15,783 nucleotides of DNA from Gammaproteobacteria bacterium. GTDB lineage: Bacteria > Pseudomonadota > Gammaproteobacteria > Steroidobacterales > MnTg04. The stretch spans positions 1 through 15,783 of the forward strand of contig JAPUHG010000083.1 in the NCBI GenBank assembly GCA_027297845.1, written 5' to 3'. The notes beneath the pieces are model-generated. The model did not search any database and was not told where the DNA came from. It saw nothing but the letters and a program-made list of their open reading frames with translations. This document shows positions 1-7,756 of this stretch, piece by piece (within the stretch, counting starts at the first letter, position 1; every line of letters begins with the position of its first letter). The position numbers were made by a program, and so were the translations under genes.

Positions 1-1
1 T

Positions 2-2989
2 GCTCGCGCCGATTATGTCGCGGGGCTGTTGCGCTTGTATCTGGGTGAAACCGCCGCGGCGCTGACCCATTTCAAACGGGTAACCCGGGCCGACCCCAAA
101 GACGCCTATGCCGCCTATTACCTTGGGCAGGTGATGCTACAGGTGAGCCAGCCTGACAAAGCGCTGGCATGGTACACGAAGGCCATGGAACTGGATCCAT
201 ACCTGCGCTCGGCATACTACAGCGCCGCCCTGGTTTTGCGGCGACAGGGCGATCGGGAGCAGGCGACCCGCATGTTGGCTGATTACCAGCGATTCAAAGA
301 CAATCCACGGGCGCGGCTGGCGGAATTCAAGTACACGCGCATGGGGCCAAAGGCCGAGGTAATCGCATTGGGTGGCGGTACCGAACGCGAGCCCGCGGAA
401 GTCGAGGGGCCGGTTTTCGCCAGTGCCATCGCACATCTGGATGGTCTTCCGATTGGCGATCTGAACAGCGCCGATATCGACCAGGATGGGCAGCAGGATT
501 TGTTTATTGCCGCGCCCGGGGGTTCGTTGGTCCTGCTCGGTAACGCTGGAGCTTTCCGGCCGGTATCTGCGCACCCGCTGAGCGGCGTTAAAAATATTCG
601 CGGCGCCCTATGGGGGGATATCGACAACGATGGTCTGCTGGACGTTTATTTTTGCCGCGACGGGGAGAACCAGCTTTGGCGGCAGACCGCTGCCGGAGAA
701 TGGCAAGCAGACACTGCCGATCCTCTGAACAATAACGGCCGCTGCGTTGGCGGTGCGGTTTTCGATGCGGATCACGATGGCGATCTGGATTATTTTCTGG
801 TTAACAGCGATGGCCCGAACGAACTGCTGAACAACAACCTCGATGGTAGTTTTCGTCCGCTCGCGGCGAGCCAGGGCCTCGCAGGTCGCGGACAGGGTGG
901 CCGCCAGATTCTGGTCGCAGATCTCGACAGCGACCGCGACGCAGACCTGATCGTGCTAAACCGGCAGCCGCCACATGACGTGTACCTCAACGACAGGCTG
1001 TGGCAATACCAGCCCGCCGATGATATGGCCGATTTTGTCGGGCAGGCATTGAATGCGGTGGTCGTTGGTGACCTGGATGCCGATGGTCGGGTCGAGATTT
1101 ATGGTGCGGATCCTGAGGGTCGGCTGCTGGTTTGGTCGCGATCGGCAACCGGCGCCTGGCAGCGCAGCGAAATCATGCGCAGTGCATCTGCGGCAAATTG
1201 GCTGGCCCTGCAGGATTTCGATGGTGATGGTCATGATGAGTTGGTCTGGGCCGACGATGCCGGCACGAAGCTGATTGCGTTGTCCGGGGTAAATGCCGGA
1301 TCCGAGACGGTTGTCAGTTCTGTTTCGTCGATCGCCCGTTTGCCACTGGTACGCAATGGCCAGAAGGGGGCGTCATTGCTCCTGCTGGACCGCGATGGTG
1401 AGCTCACAGAACTGCCACCGGGGCCCGGTCGACACGAGTTTGTTCTGCTGGCACTGACCGGTAAAGAGGAAACGGCGGAGTCAATGCGTTCGAATCAATC
1501 CGGCATCGGGACTCAGATCGCATTGCGGCACGGCGCGAACTGGACAATGAGTAGTACCTTCAGTCGTGACTCGGGGCCCGGTCAGAGCTTGCAACCGCTG
1601 GCGATGGGCCTGGCTGGAAGCCAGACCGCGGATTTTGTCGCGATCAACTGGTCGGATGGCGTTTTTCAGACCGAATTGGACCTGGCGGCGGGCCAGTTTT
1701 ACAAGATTTCCGAAACCCAGCGTCAGCTTTCGAGTTGCCCGGTTTTGTTCGCTTGGGATGGAACGAAATATCGATTTATCAGCGACCTGCTCGGCGTCGG
1801 CGGCCTGGGGTTTTTTGTATCGCCGGGGAAGGCGGCGGAACCCAGGCCCTGGGAATATTTTTTGTTTCCCGATGGCGCGCTGGTAGCGAAAGACGGATTT
1901 TTGCAGATCAAGTTATCCGAACCCATGGAAGAAAATGCCTACCTGGACCAGGCGAGAATTCATGTTTATGAGCTGCCGGTTGGCTGGTCGATGGTCATGG
2001 ATGAACGCATGGGTACCGGTCTGCCGCTGGTCACTGGCGAGCCGATTTTTTATCGTCACGTGGACTGGCCGGTATCGGCACACAACCAGCTGGGACAGGA
2101 TGTAACCGAACAGATATTGGCGGCGGATCTGCAACCGGCCGAGACCGGCGCTCGCGATCATCGCTTTGTTGGCAGACTGGCGCAGGAGCAGCGGCTCACG
2201 CTGGATTTTGGCAAGCCACTGGTGGCGCCGGTCGCTGGCGCCAGGCCGGTACTGGTGGTCGATGGCTGGGTCGAGTACCCGTACTCGCAAACCGTCTTCG
2301 CGGCATGGCAAGCTGGCGAGTCGTATACGCCGCCCAGCCTGGAATACAGGGACGGTGATGGTGCCTGGCACATGCTTCACCCTGAGTTCGGGTACCCGGC
2401 CGGAATGCCCAGGAAGATGTCTTTGCCGCTGGATGGCCTGCCGGAGGACGCAGACGCACTCAGGTTATCGAGCAATCTCGAAGTGTACTGGGACCGGGTC
2501 GGGATCGCCTGGGCCGAGGAGTTATCCGGCTACCGGCATGAGGTATTGCCCGTGCTATCGGCGCGCATGGCGCGCAGCGGTTTCCCGCTGCGTACGACCG
2601 GTCCGCAACGGCAGCCCCACTATCGGTACAGCAACCGTAGCCAGTACTGGGATACTCGTTATATGCCCGGTTTTTACACGGATTTCGGCCCGGTTACTGA
2701 GTTGCTGAGCGAGCATGATGATGCACTCGCCATCATCGGTCCGGGTGAAGAGGTCCATATGAAGTTTGCGGAGCCCGCGCCGCCTGCCGATGGCTACCGG
2801 CAATGGCTGGTGCTCGAGGCCAGGGGGTATGCCAAGGATATGGACCTGTATACAGCGGATGGCGAAAGTGTCGGGCCGCTGCCGCAAAGCCTTCCGTTAG
2901 CCGCTGGCGTGGACCAGCAGGCAGAGCAGATTAGCAAGCGCGATGAGCTGCATTCGAGGTACAATGCGCGGTTTCAGGCTGGCCGGTAG
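2..2989 (+). CDS. TPR + FG-GAP/VCBS + ASPIC/UnbV fusion protein (5' partial)
   Basis: The frame is open to the left edge, so the start lies outside the window; the TTG at 29 is only the first possible start codon inside it. Counting residues from nt 29, about 1-95 form at least two TPR units. Residues about 140-415 carry six DxDxDG-type calcium loops, each followed by a hydrophobic strand (for example DIDQDGQQD near 150, DIDNDGLLD near 197, DADHDGDLD near 246), as in FG-GAP/VCBS propeller blades. Residues about 490-560 resemble ASPIC/UnbV (GIGTQIALRHG, then a WSDG motif). The last ~420 residues, opening with CPVLFAWDG and a GVGGLGFF motif and including a KDMDLYT motif near the end, form a further domain that I recall often following UnbV in environmental bacteria; its function is unknown to me. 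Export is expected but the N-terminus is not visible. It is probably the first visible gene of an operon with the cytochrome 65 bp downstream. Confidence 0.9.
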   Translation, partial: ARADYVAGLLRLYLGETAAALTHFKRVTRADPKDAYAAYYLGQVMLQVSQPDKALAWYTKAMELDPYLRSAYYSAALVLRRQGDREQATRMLADYQRFKDNPRARLAEFKYTRMGPKAEVIALGGGTEREPAEVEGPVFASAIAHLDGLPIGDLNSADIDQDGQQDLFIAAPGGSLVLLGNAGAFRPVSAHPLSGVKNIRGALWGDIDNDGLLDVYFCRDGENQLWRQTAAGEWQADTADPLNNNGRCVGGAVFDADHDGDLDYFLVNSDGPNELLNNNLDGSFRPLAASQGLAGRGQGGRQILVADLDSDRDADLIVLNRQPPHDVYLNDRLWQYQPADDMADFVGQALNAVVVGDLDADGRVEIYGADPEGRLLVWSRSATGAWQRSEIMRSASAANWLALQDFDGDGHDELVWADDAGTKLIALSGVNAGSETVVSSVSSIARLPLVRNGQKGASLLLLDRDGELTELPPGPGRHEFVLLALTGKEETAESMRSNQSGIGTQIALRHGANWTMSSTFSRDSGPGQSLQPLAMGLAGSQTADFVAINWSDGVFQTELDLAAGQFYKISETQRQLSSCPVLFAWDGTKYRFISDLLGVGGLGFFVSPGKAAEPRPWEYFLFPDGALVAKDGFLQIKLSEPMEENAYLDQARIHVYELPVGWSMVMDERMGTGLPLVTGEPIFYRHVDWPVSAHNQLGQDVTEQILAADLQPAETGARDHRFVGRLAQEQRLTLDFGKPLVAPVAGARPVLVVDGWVEYPYSQTVFAAWQAGESYTPPSLEYRDGDGAWHMLHPEFGYPAGMPRKMSLPLDGLPEDADALRLSSNLEVYWDRVGIAWAEELSGYRHEVLPVLSARMARSGFPLRTTGPQRQPHYRYSNRSQYWDTRYMPGFYTDFGPVTELLSEHDDALAIIGPGEEVHMKFAEPAPPADGYRQWLVLEARGYAKDMDLYTADGESVGPLPQSLPLAAGVDQQAEQISKRDELHSRYNARFQAGR

Positions 2990-2997
2990 TCCCGGCC
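2981..2997 (+). repeat. Inverted repeat with the stop codon in its loop
   Basis: GGCCGG (2981-2986) and CCGGCC (2992-2997) are perfect 6-bp arms around a 5-nt loop, TAGTC, that contains the TAG stop of the preceding gene. No T-tract follows, so a Rho-independent terminator is unlikely. It may be an intercistronic mRNA structure or chance in GC-rich DNA. Confidence 0.4.
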
Positions 2998-3054
2998 TCA
3001 ACGACCCGGACGACGAGCGGCGCCATAACAGGCGCAGGTTCGCAAAAAACTCAC

Positions 3055-5841
3055 ATGCAAAAAGAACCGTTGAAGCGTCGGCAATATGTGCCGGCGGTAG
3101 GACCAAAACTGCACAAGCTATTGATGGTGGTCTTCGGGCTGTTTGCCATCCTCGCCATCAATTCCGTTTATCTGGGCGGGATTACGCTGGCTGAATGGTT
3201 CAGTGGAGCGACCTTCCAGGACTATTTCTACCAGTGGATGTTCCTGGTTCACCTGATCCTCGGTCTGATCATTGTCTTGCCGGTTGTCGTCTATGGCACC
3301 ATTCACATTACAAACGCCAGGCACCGGCCGAACCGCCGGGCGATCAAGGTCGGTTATGCGCTGTTCGTGTTCGCGCTGGTGCTGCTTGCCAGCGGACTGG
3401 TCCTGACCCGCGGTCTGCCATACCTGGAAGTGCGCCATCCGGCCACACGCGAAATGGCCTACTGGCTGCACGTGATCACGCCCTTGCTGGTGGTCTGGCT
3501 GTTCATCCTGCATCGCCTTGCCGGCAAGCGGATCAACTGGAAAGCGGGTGGCGCGGTGGCGCTGGTCGCGGCCGGTTTTTCCCTGATCATGCTCGGCATC
3601 CAGTCGCAGGATCCGAGAATGTGGAATGTCGCCGGTCCGGAATCCGGGGAGCAGTATTTCTTCCCGTCGCTTTCGCGTACGGCGACGGGTAATTTTATCC
3701 CGGCCAAGGCGATGATGATGGATTCCTATTGCCAGGATTGTCATGCGGATGCTCATCGCGGATGGGAAGCGAGCATGCATCATTTGTCCTCCTTCAATAA
3801 CCCGGTGTACCTGTTTTCCGTGCGCAAAACGAGGGAATTTGCGCTGCAGCGGGACGGTACGGTTCAAAGGGCAAGATTTTGTGCCGGCTGCCACGATCCG
3901 GTGCCGTTTTTCAGCGGGGCGTTCGACGATCCCGAATTCGACGACGTCAATCATCCGACAGCACAGGCGGGCGTTACCTGCACCAGTTGTCATGCGATCA
4001 CTCATATCAACAGCCCAAGGGGTAACGCGGATTACACGATTGAAGAGCCCATTCATTATCCGTTTGCCTATAGTGATGATCCGGTGCTGGCGTGGGTCAA
4101 CCAGATGCTGGTCAAGGCCAAGCCTGAGTTCCACAAGAAAACCTTCCTCAAGCCGCTGCATAAAACCGCGGAATTTTGCGGTACCTGCCACAAGGTGCAC
4201 CTGCCGGTGGAGTTGAATGATTACCACTGGCTGAGAGGCCAGAACAGCTATGATTCTTTTCTTCTTAGTGGCGTGTCCGGTCACGGTGTGTCCAGTTTTT
4301 ATTACCCGGATAAAGCACAAACCACCTGTAACGGGTGCCACATGCCCTGGCAGAATTCGGGCGATTTCGCCGCCATCCCGGACCCGGTCAGCGGTGAGTT
4401 CCGCATCCACAATCACCAGTTTCCAAGCGCCAATACGGCGATTCCGCAGATGGTGGGCATGGCGGACTGGGTCAATGAAGCGCATCGCGAATTCCTGCAA
4501 GGCTCGCTGCGGCTGGATCTGTTCGGGCTGAGACGCGGCGGTGAAATCAGCGGCGAGCTAATTGCGCCTTTGAGACCGGAAGTCCCGACGCTGGTCCCCG
4601 GCGAAAGCTACCTGCTGGAAACCGTATTGCGCACGCTGACGCTGGGTCACCTGTTCACGCAGGGGACGGCTGATTCGAACCAGGTCTGGGTGGAGATTAC
4701 AGTATCCGCGGGGGACAGGCGCATTGGCGGTAGCGGCGCCATGAATGAGCTCGGCGAGGTTGACGCCTGGTCCTGGTTCGGCAACGCCTATGTTGTGGAT
4801 AAGGAAGGCCATCGGATAGACAGACGTAACCCGGAGGATATCTTCATCAGCCTGTACAACCACCAGATTCCACCGGGTGCGGGCGAGGTTGTTCACTATC
4901 GGTTTACCTTGCCGGAGGATGTTGCAGGCCCGGTAACCGTCAGCGCGGCGCTGAGGTATCGAAAATTCGATACCACGATGATGCGCTATGTACTGGATGA
5001 CCCGCAGGCGGTTAACGATCTGCCGGTGGTAACCATTGCTACCGATTCGATTACGTTTCCGGTGACGACCCAGGTCGTGGGCACTGCGCCGACTCCGGAT
5101 ATACCGGAATGGCAGCGCTGGAACGATTACGGTATCGGCCTGCTGCGAACCCCCGGCGCCGGTGAGTTGCGCCAGGCTGAGGAGGCGTTCCGGCAGGTCG
5201 AAAAACTGGGCCTGGCCGACGGCCCCCTGAACCTGGCCAGGGTTTATCTGCGTGAAGGGCGTCTCGATGAAGCCGTGGTCAAGCTTGAGCAGGCGGCCCG
5301 GCATGAGCCGGCTGCCTATCCCTGGGTGGTGGCTTGGTTCACCGGGCTGGTAAACCGGCAGAACGGCTTTCTCGACCAGGCGATCGAGAATTTCCGGAAC
5401 ATCCTCGATACCCGCTACCAGCTTGCCCGTGATCGTGGTTTTGACTTTAGTCTCGACTACCGAGTCAGCAACATGCTGGCCCAGACTCTGCTCGAACGAG
5501 CGCGGCTGGAGCGGGGCGATGCACGCCAGGAAAAACGCGACTTGTTTGCCACGGAGGCGATTGCCTGGTATCGCCATACATTGACTATCGAGCCGGAGAA
5601 TGCCGAGGCGCATTACGGGCTGACGCAGGCTTATGCACAGTCTGGCGAAACCGGTTTGTCGGAGCAGCACCGCCGCCTGTACCAGACCTACAAGGTTGAC
5701 GACAATGCCCGTGACCGCGCCATCGCGCTGGCCAGGCGCATGAACCCGGCGGCCGACCACGCCGCCAACCCGGTGGCGATTTACGATCTGCAACGCGAGT
5801 TCGATACTACAGGGCTTTCCGCAAACCAGGCGTCGGAATAA
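3055..5841 (+). CDS. Membrane b-type/pentaheme c-type cytochrome with C-terminal TPR region
   Basis: The protein has 928 residues. Five membrane segments are predicted at about 20-42, 60-82, 99-118, 137-156 and 164-183. Basic loops at 85-98 and 154-163 place the N-terminus inside and everything after residue 184 in the periplasm. Membrane histidines H66, H84, H139 and H153 could bind b-type heme; H139-H153 has the H-x13-H spacing of classical cytochrome b. Five CxxCH c-heme sites follow: C226-H230, C276-H280, C309-H313, C375-H379 and C425-H429. The first is followed by a W..S.HH pattern (about 237-243), typical of cytochrome c-554/c-552 type multiheme proteins. Residues about 490-680 look beta-rich, and about 690-880 contain TPR-like helices. 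The likely role, inferred, is moving electrons between the quinone pool and a periplasmic partner; direction and acceptor are unknown. ATG 3055 has no strong Shine-Dalgarno. The next gene starts 5 bp after the stop. Confidence 0.9.
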   Translation: MQKEPLKRRQYVPAVGPKLHKLLMVVFGLFAILAINSVYLGGITLAEWFSGATFQDYFYQWMFLVHLILGLIIVLPVVVYGTIHITNARHRPNRRAIKVGYALFVFALVLLASGLVLTRGLPYLEVRHPATREMAYWLHVITPLLVVWLFILHRLAGKRINWKAGGAVALVAAGFSLIMLGIQSQDPRMWNVAGPESGEQYFFPSLSRTATGNFIPAKAMMMDSYCQDCHADAHRGWEASMHHLSSFNNPVYLFSVRKTREFALQRDGTVQRARFCAGCHDPVPFFSGAFDDPEFDDVNHPTAQAGVTCTSCHAITHINSPRGNADYTIEEPIHYPFAYSDDPVLAWVNQMLVKAKPEFHKKTFLKPLHKTAEFCGTCHKVHLPVELNDYHWLRGQNSYDSFLLSGVSGHGVSSFYYPDKAQTTCNGCHMPWQNSGDFAAIPDPVSGEFRIHNHQFPSANTAIPQMVGMADWVNEAHREFLQGSLRLDLFGLRRGGEISGELIAPLRPEVPTLVPGESYLLETVLRTLTLGHLFTQGTADSNQVWVEITVSAGDRRIGGSGAMNELGEVDAWSWFGNAYVVDKEGHRIDRRNPEDIFISLYNHQIPPGAGEVVHYRFTLPEDVAGPVTVSAALRYRKFDTTMMRYVLDDPQAVNDLPVVTIATDSITFPVTTQVVGTAPTPDIPEWQRWNDYGIGLLRTPGAGELRQAEEAFRQVEKLGLADGPLNLARVYLREGRLDEAVVKLEQAARHEPAAYPWVVAWFTGLVNRQNGFLDQAIENFRNILDTRYQLARDRGFDFSLDYRVSNMLAQTLLERARLERGDARQEKRDLFATEAIAWYRHTLTIEPENAEAHYGLTQAYAQSGETGLSEQHRRLYQTYKVDDNARDRAIALARRMNPAADHAANPVAIYDLQREFDTTGLSANQASE

Positions 5842-5846
5842 ACGAT

Positions 5847-7724
5847 ATGAATAACGACGAAAAGCAGAATCTGGCAGACGAGCTGGAGCCGATGGAGCAG
5901 GATGACGCGATCATCGGCCAGGTGTTCCGCTGGTCATTGCTCGTCATGATCGGGCTGGCGCTGATCGTGCTGATCGTGCTTTTTGCCGGCAGCCGGGAGG
6001 AACAAGCTTTACCGGTTGCGGAGGCCCCGCTGGCGGGCCCGGAGGAGCTGGCGGAAACTGGCGAACAGTCGCCGCCGCAGGTTGGTTTTTCGGATATGGC
6101 AGACGAGTGGGGCATAAAATTCGTCCACGAAAACGGCGCTTATGGCGAACGTCTGCTGCCTGAAACGATGGGCAGCGGCGTCGCAATTTTCGATTTTGAC
6201 CGTGACGGTGATCAGGACCTGTTTTTTGTCAACGGAAAGAGCTGGCCGTGGCAGGGAGAAAGCGATGATGCGACCCAGGCGTTATATCGAAACGATGGCG
6301 AGCAGGGCTTCACCGATGTCAGTGCGGCAACCGGCGTCGACATGAAGCTGTATGGCATGGGCGTAGTCACTGCGGATTTTGACAACGATGGTTGGACGGA
6401 TATTTTTATCACGGCGGTCGGCGGTAACCGCCTGCTGCGCAACATAGACGGCGACCATTTCGTTGACGTCACCGCTGCCGCGGGAGTTGCCGGTGACAAC
6501 ACCGCCTGGAGTACGGCTGCGGTTTTCTTCGATGCGGACAATGATGCTGACCTGGATCTGTATGTGGCTAACTATGTTGAATGGTCACGGGATATAGATC
6601 TCGAGGTTGACTACCAGTTGACTGGCATCGGTCGCGCTTTCGGGCCGCCAGCCAATTACGCCGGAACACAGGCTTATTTTTATCTGAACAATGGCGACGG
6701 AAGTTTTAGCGACAGGTCCGACTGGGTGCAGGTGTTCAACCCGGCAACCGGCCAGGCGATGGGCAAGGGATTGGCAGTTGTACCGATCGATCTGAACCAC
6801 GACGGCTGGATGGACCTCGTGGTCGCCAATGACACCGTGCGAAATTTCGCGTTTGAAAATCTTCAGGGCCACGGGTTTCGGGAATTGGGACTCGATCTGG
6901 GCCTCGCTTTTGACAACGCGGGTCACGCGACCGGAGCGATGGGCATGGATGTGGCGGCCTATGGAAACAATGGCGATCTCGCCGTAGCCATCGGCAATTT
7001 TGCCAATGAAATGACATCGTTTTATGTCGCTCAGCAAGGCAGCACCCTGTTCACGGACGAGGCAATTCTGGCAGGGATTGGTCCGCTCAGCCGCAAGGCA
7101 CTTAGTTTTGGATTGTTTTTCTTTGACTACGATCTGGATGGCCGGCTGGACTTTTTTCAGACCAACGGGCATGTGGAGCCGGAAATCAATATTGTCCAGC
7201 CAAGCCAGAATTATCGACAAGCCAGCCAGTTGTTCTGGCAATGCGGTGAGGACTGTCAAAGACAATATGTGCCTGTCGCGGAAACTCAGGTCGGCGATTT
7301 GGCGATACCCGTTGTTGGCCGGGGAGCCGCCTATGGTGACCTCGATGGTGATGGCGATCTTGATATAGTGATAACCCAAAGCGGTGACCGGCCGATAGTA
7401 TTGAGAAACGACCAGCGTGGCGGACAACACTGGTTACGCGTGCACCTGGATCCGAGTGAATTCGGTCAGAGCCCTATCGGTGCGGTTGTGACCTTGTCCA
7501 GCGGCGGTGTGACCCAACAAAGAACGCTGAACCCGACGCGCAGTTACTTGTCCCAGATGGAGCTGGTCCTGACTTTTGGTTTGGGCACAAACCCGGAAAT
7601 AGACGGACTCTGGATACTCTGGCCGGATGGTCGGAGCGCAGAGGTTTCCGTGCCAGGGGTGGACAGGGAAATTAAAGTAGCGTGGCCGGACAAAGACGGC
7701 GTAGCCGCGGTGGCGCCAAAATAA
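5847..7724 (+). CDS. Membrane-anchored CRTAC1-like FG-GAP/UnbV propeller protein
   Basis: The protein has 625 residues. An acidic cytoplasmic N-terminus (1-28) is followed by one membrane segment (about 29-48) that reads as an uncleaved signal anchor, then a Pro/Glu/Ala-rich linker to about 78. The rest is a CRTAC1-type propeller with six good calcium loops: DFDRDGDQD near 116, DFDNDGWTD near 177, DADNDADLD near 229, DLNHDGWMD near 315, DYDLDGRLD near 427 and DLDGDGDLD near 498. A seventh, decayed loop (AYGNNGDLA, near 371) gives seven blades in all. Residues about 525-600 are the ASPIC/UnbV domain ending in a WPDGR motif. C466 and C470 may form a disulfide. The start is 5 bp after the cytochrome stop, so co-translation is likely although the ribosome site is weak. 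It is the counterpart of the minus-strand gene at 14476-15783. Its partner is unknown; location on the periplasmic face is inferred from topology. Confidence 0.9.
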   Translation: MNNDEKQNLADELEPMEQDDAIIGQVFRWSLLVMIGLALIVLIVLFAGSREEQALPVAEAPLAGPEELAETGEQSPPQVGFSDMADEWGIKFVHENGAYGERLLPETMGSGVAIFDFDRDGDQDLFFVNGKSWPWQGESDDATQALYRNDGEQGFTDVSAATGVDMKLYGMGVVTADFDNDGWTDIFITAVGGNRLLRNIDGDHFVDVTAAAGVAGDNTAWSTAAVFFDADNDADLDLYVANYVEWSRDIDLEVDYQLTGIGRAFGPPANYAGTQAYFYLNNGDGSFSDRSDWVQVFNPATGQAMGKGLAVVPIDLNHDGWMDLVVANDTVRNFAFENLQGHGFRELGLDLGLAFDNAGHATGAMGMDVAAYGNNGDLAVAIGNFANEMTSFYVAQQGSTLFTDEAILAGIGPLSRKALSFGLFFFDYDLDGRLDFFQTNGHVEPEINIVQPSQNYRQASQLFWQCGEDCQRQYVPVAETQVGDLAIPVVGRGAAYGDLDGDGDLDIVITQSGDRPIVLRNDQRGGQHWLRVHLDPSEFGQSPIGAVVTLSSGGVTQQRTLNPTRSYLSQMELVLTFGLGTNPEIDGLWILWPDGRSAEVSVPGVDREIKVAWPDKDGVAAVAPK

Positions 7725-7756
7725 ACGTATGAATATGGACAGCAGTGGTTTATCTA

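Noticed and set aside
3118..4500. Long minus-strand open frame (460 codons) opposite the cytochrome gene
   Set aside because: It lies entirely over a protein with five CxxCH sites and clear membrane helices. Its own translation is rich in Arg, His and Gln with no recognisable domain, as expected from an antisense shadow in GC-rich DNA.
4558..5793. Minus-strand open frame (411 codons) opposite the cytochrome C-terminal half
   Set aside because: Same reasoning: it is antisense to well-supported TPR coding sequence and has no domain or ribosome site.
6585..7430. Minus-strand open frame (281 codons) opposite the propeller gene
   Set aside because: The sense strand encodes regular calcium loops; the antisense translation has no family features.
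5847..7724. EF-hand or dockerin reading of the DxDxDG loops
   Set aside because: The loops are each followed by a hydrophobic strand (DLxV/DLFF) and spaced about 50-90 residues apart, with a UnbV domain after them, which fits FG-GAP/VCBS propeller blades and not paired helix-loop-helix motifs.
7745..7756. GTG start for the exported TPR protein
   Set aside because: It adds only MVYL before a normal signal peptide and has no ribosome site of its own; ATG 7757 is simpler.
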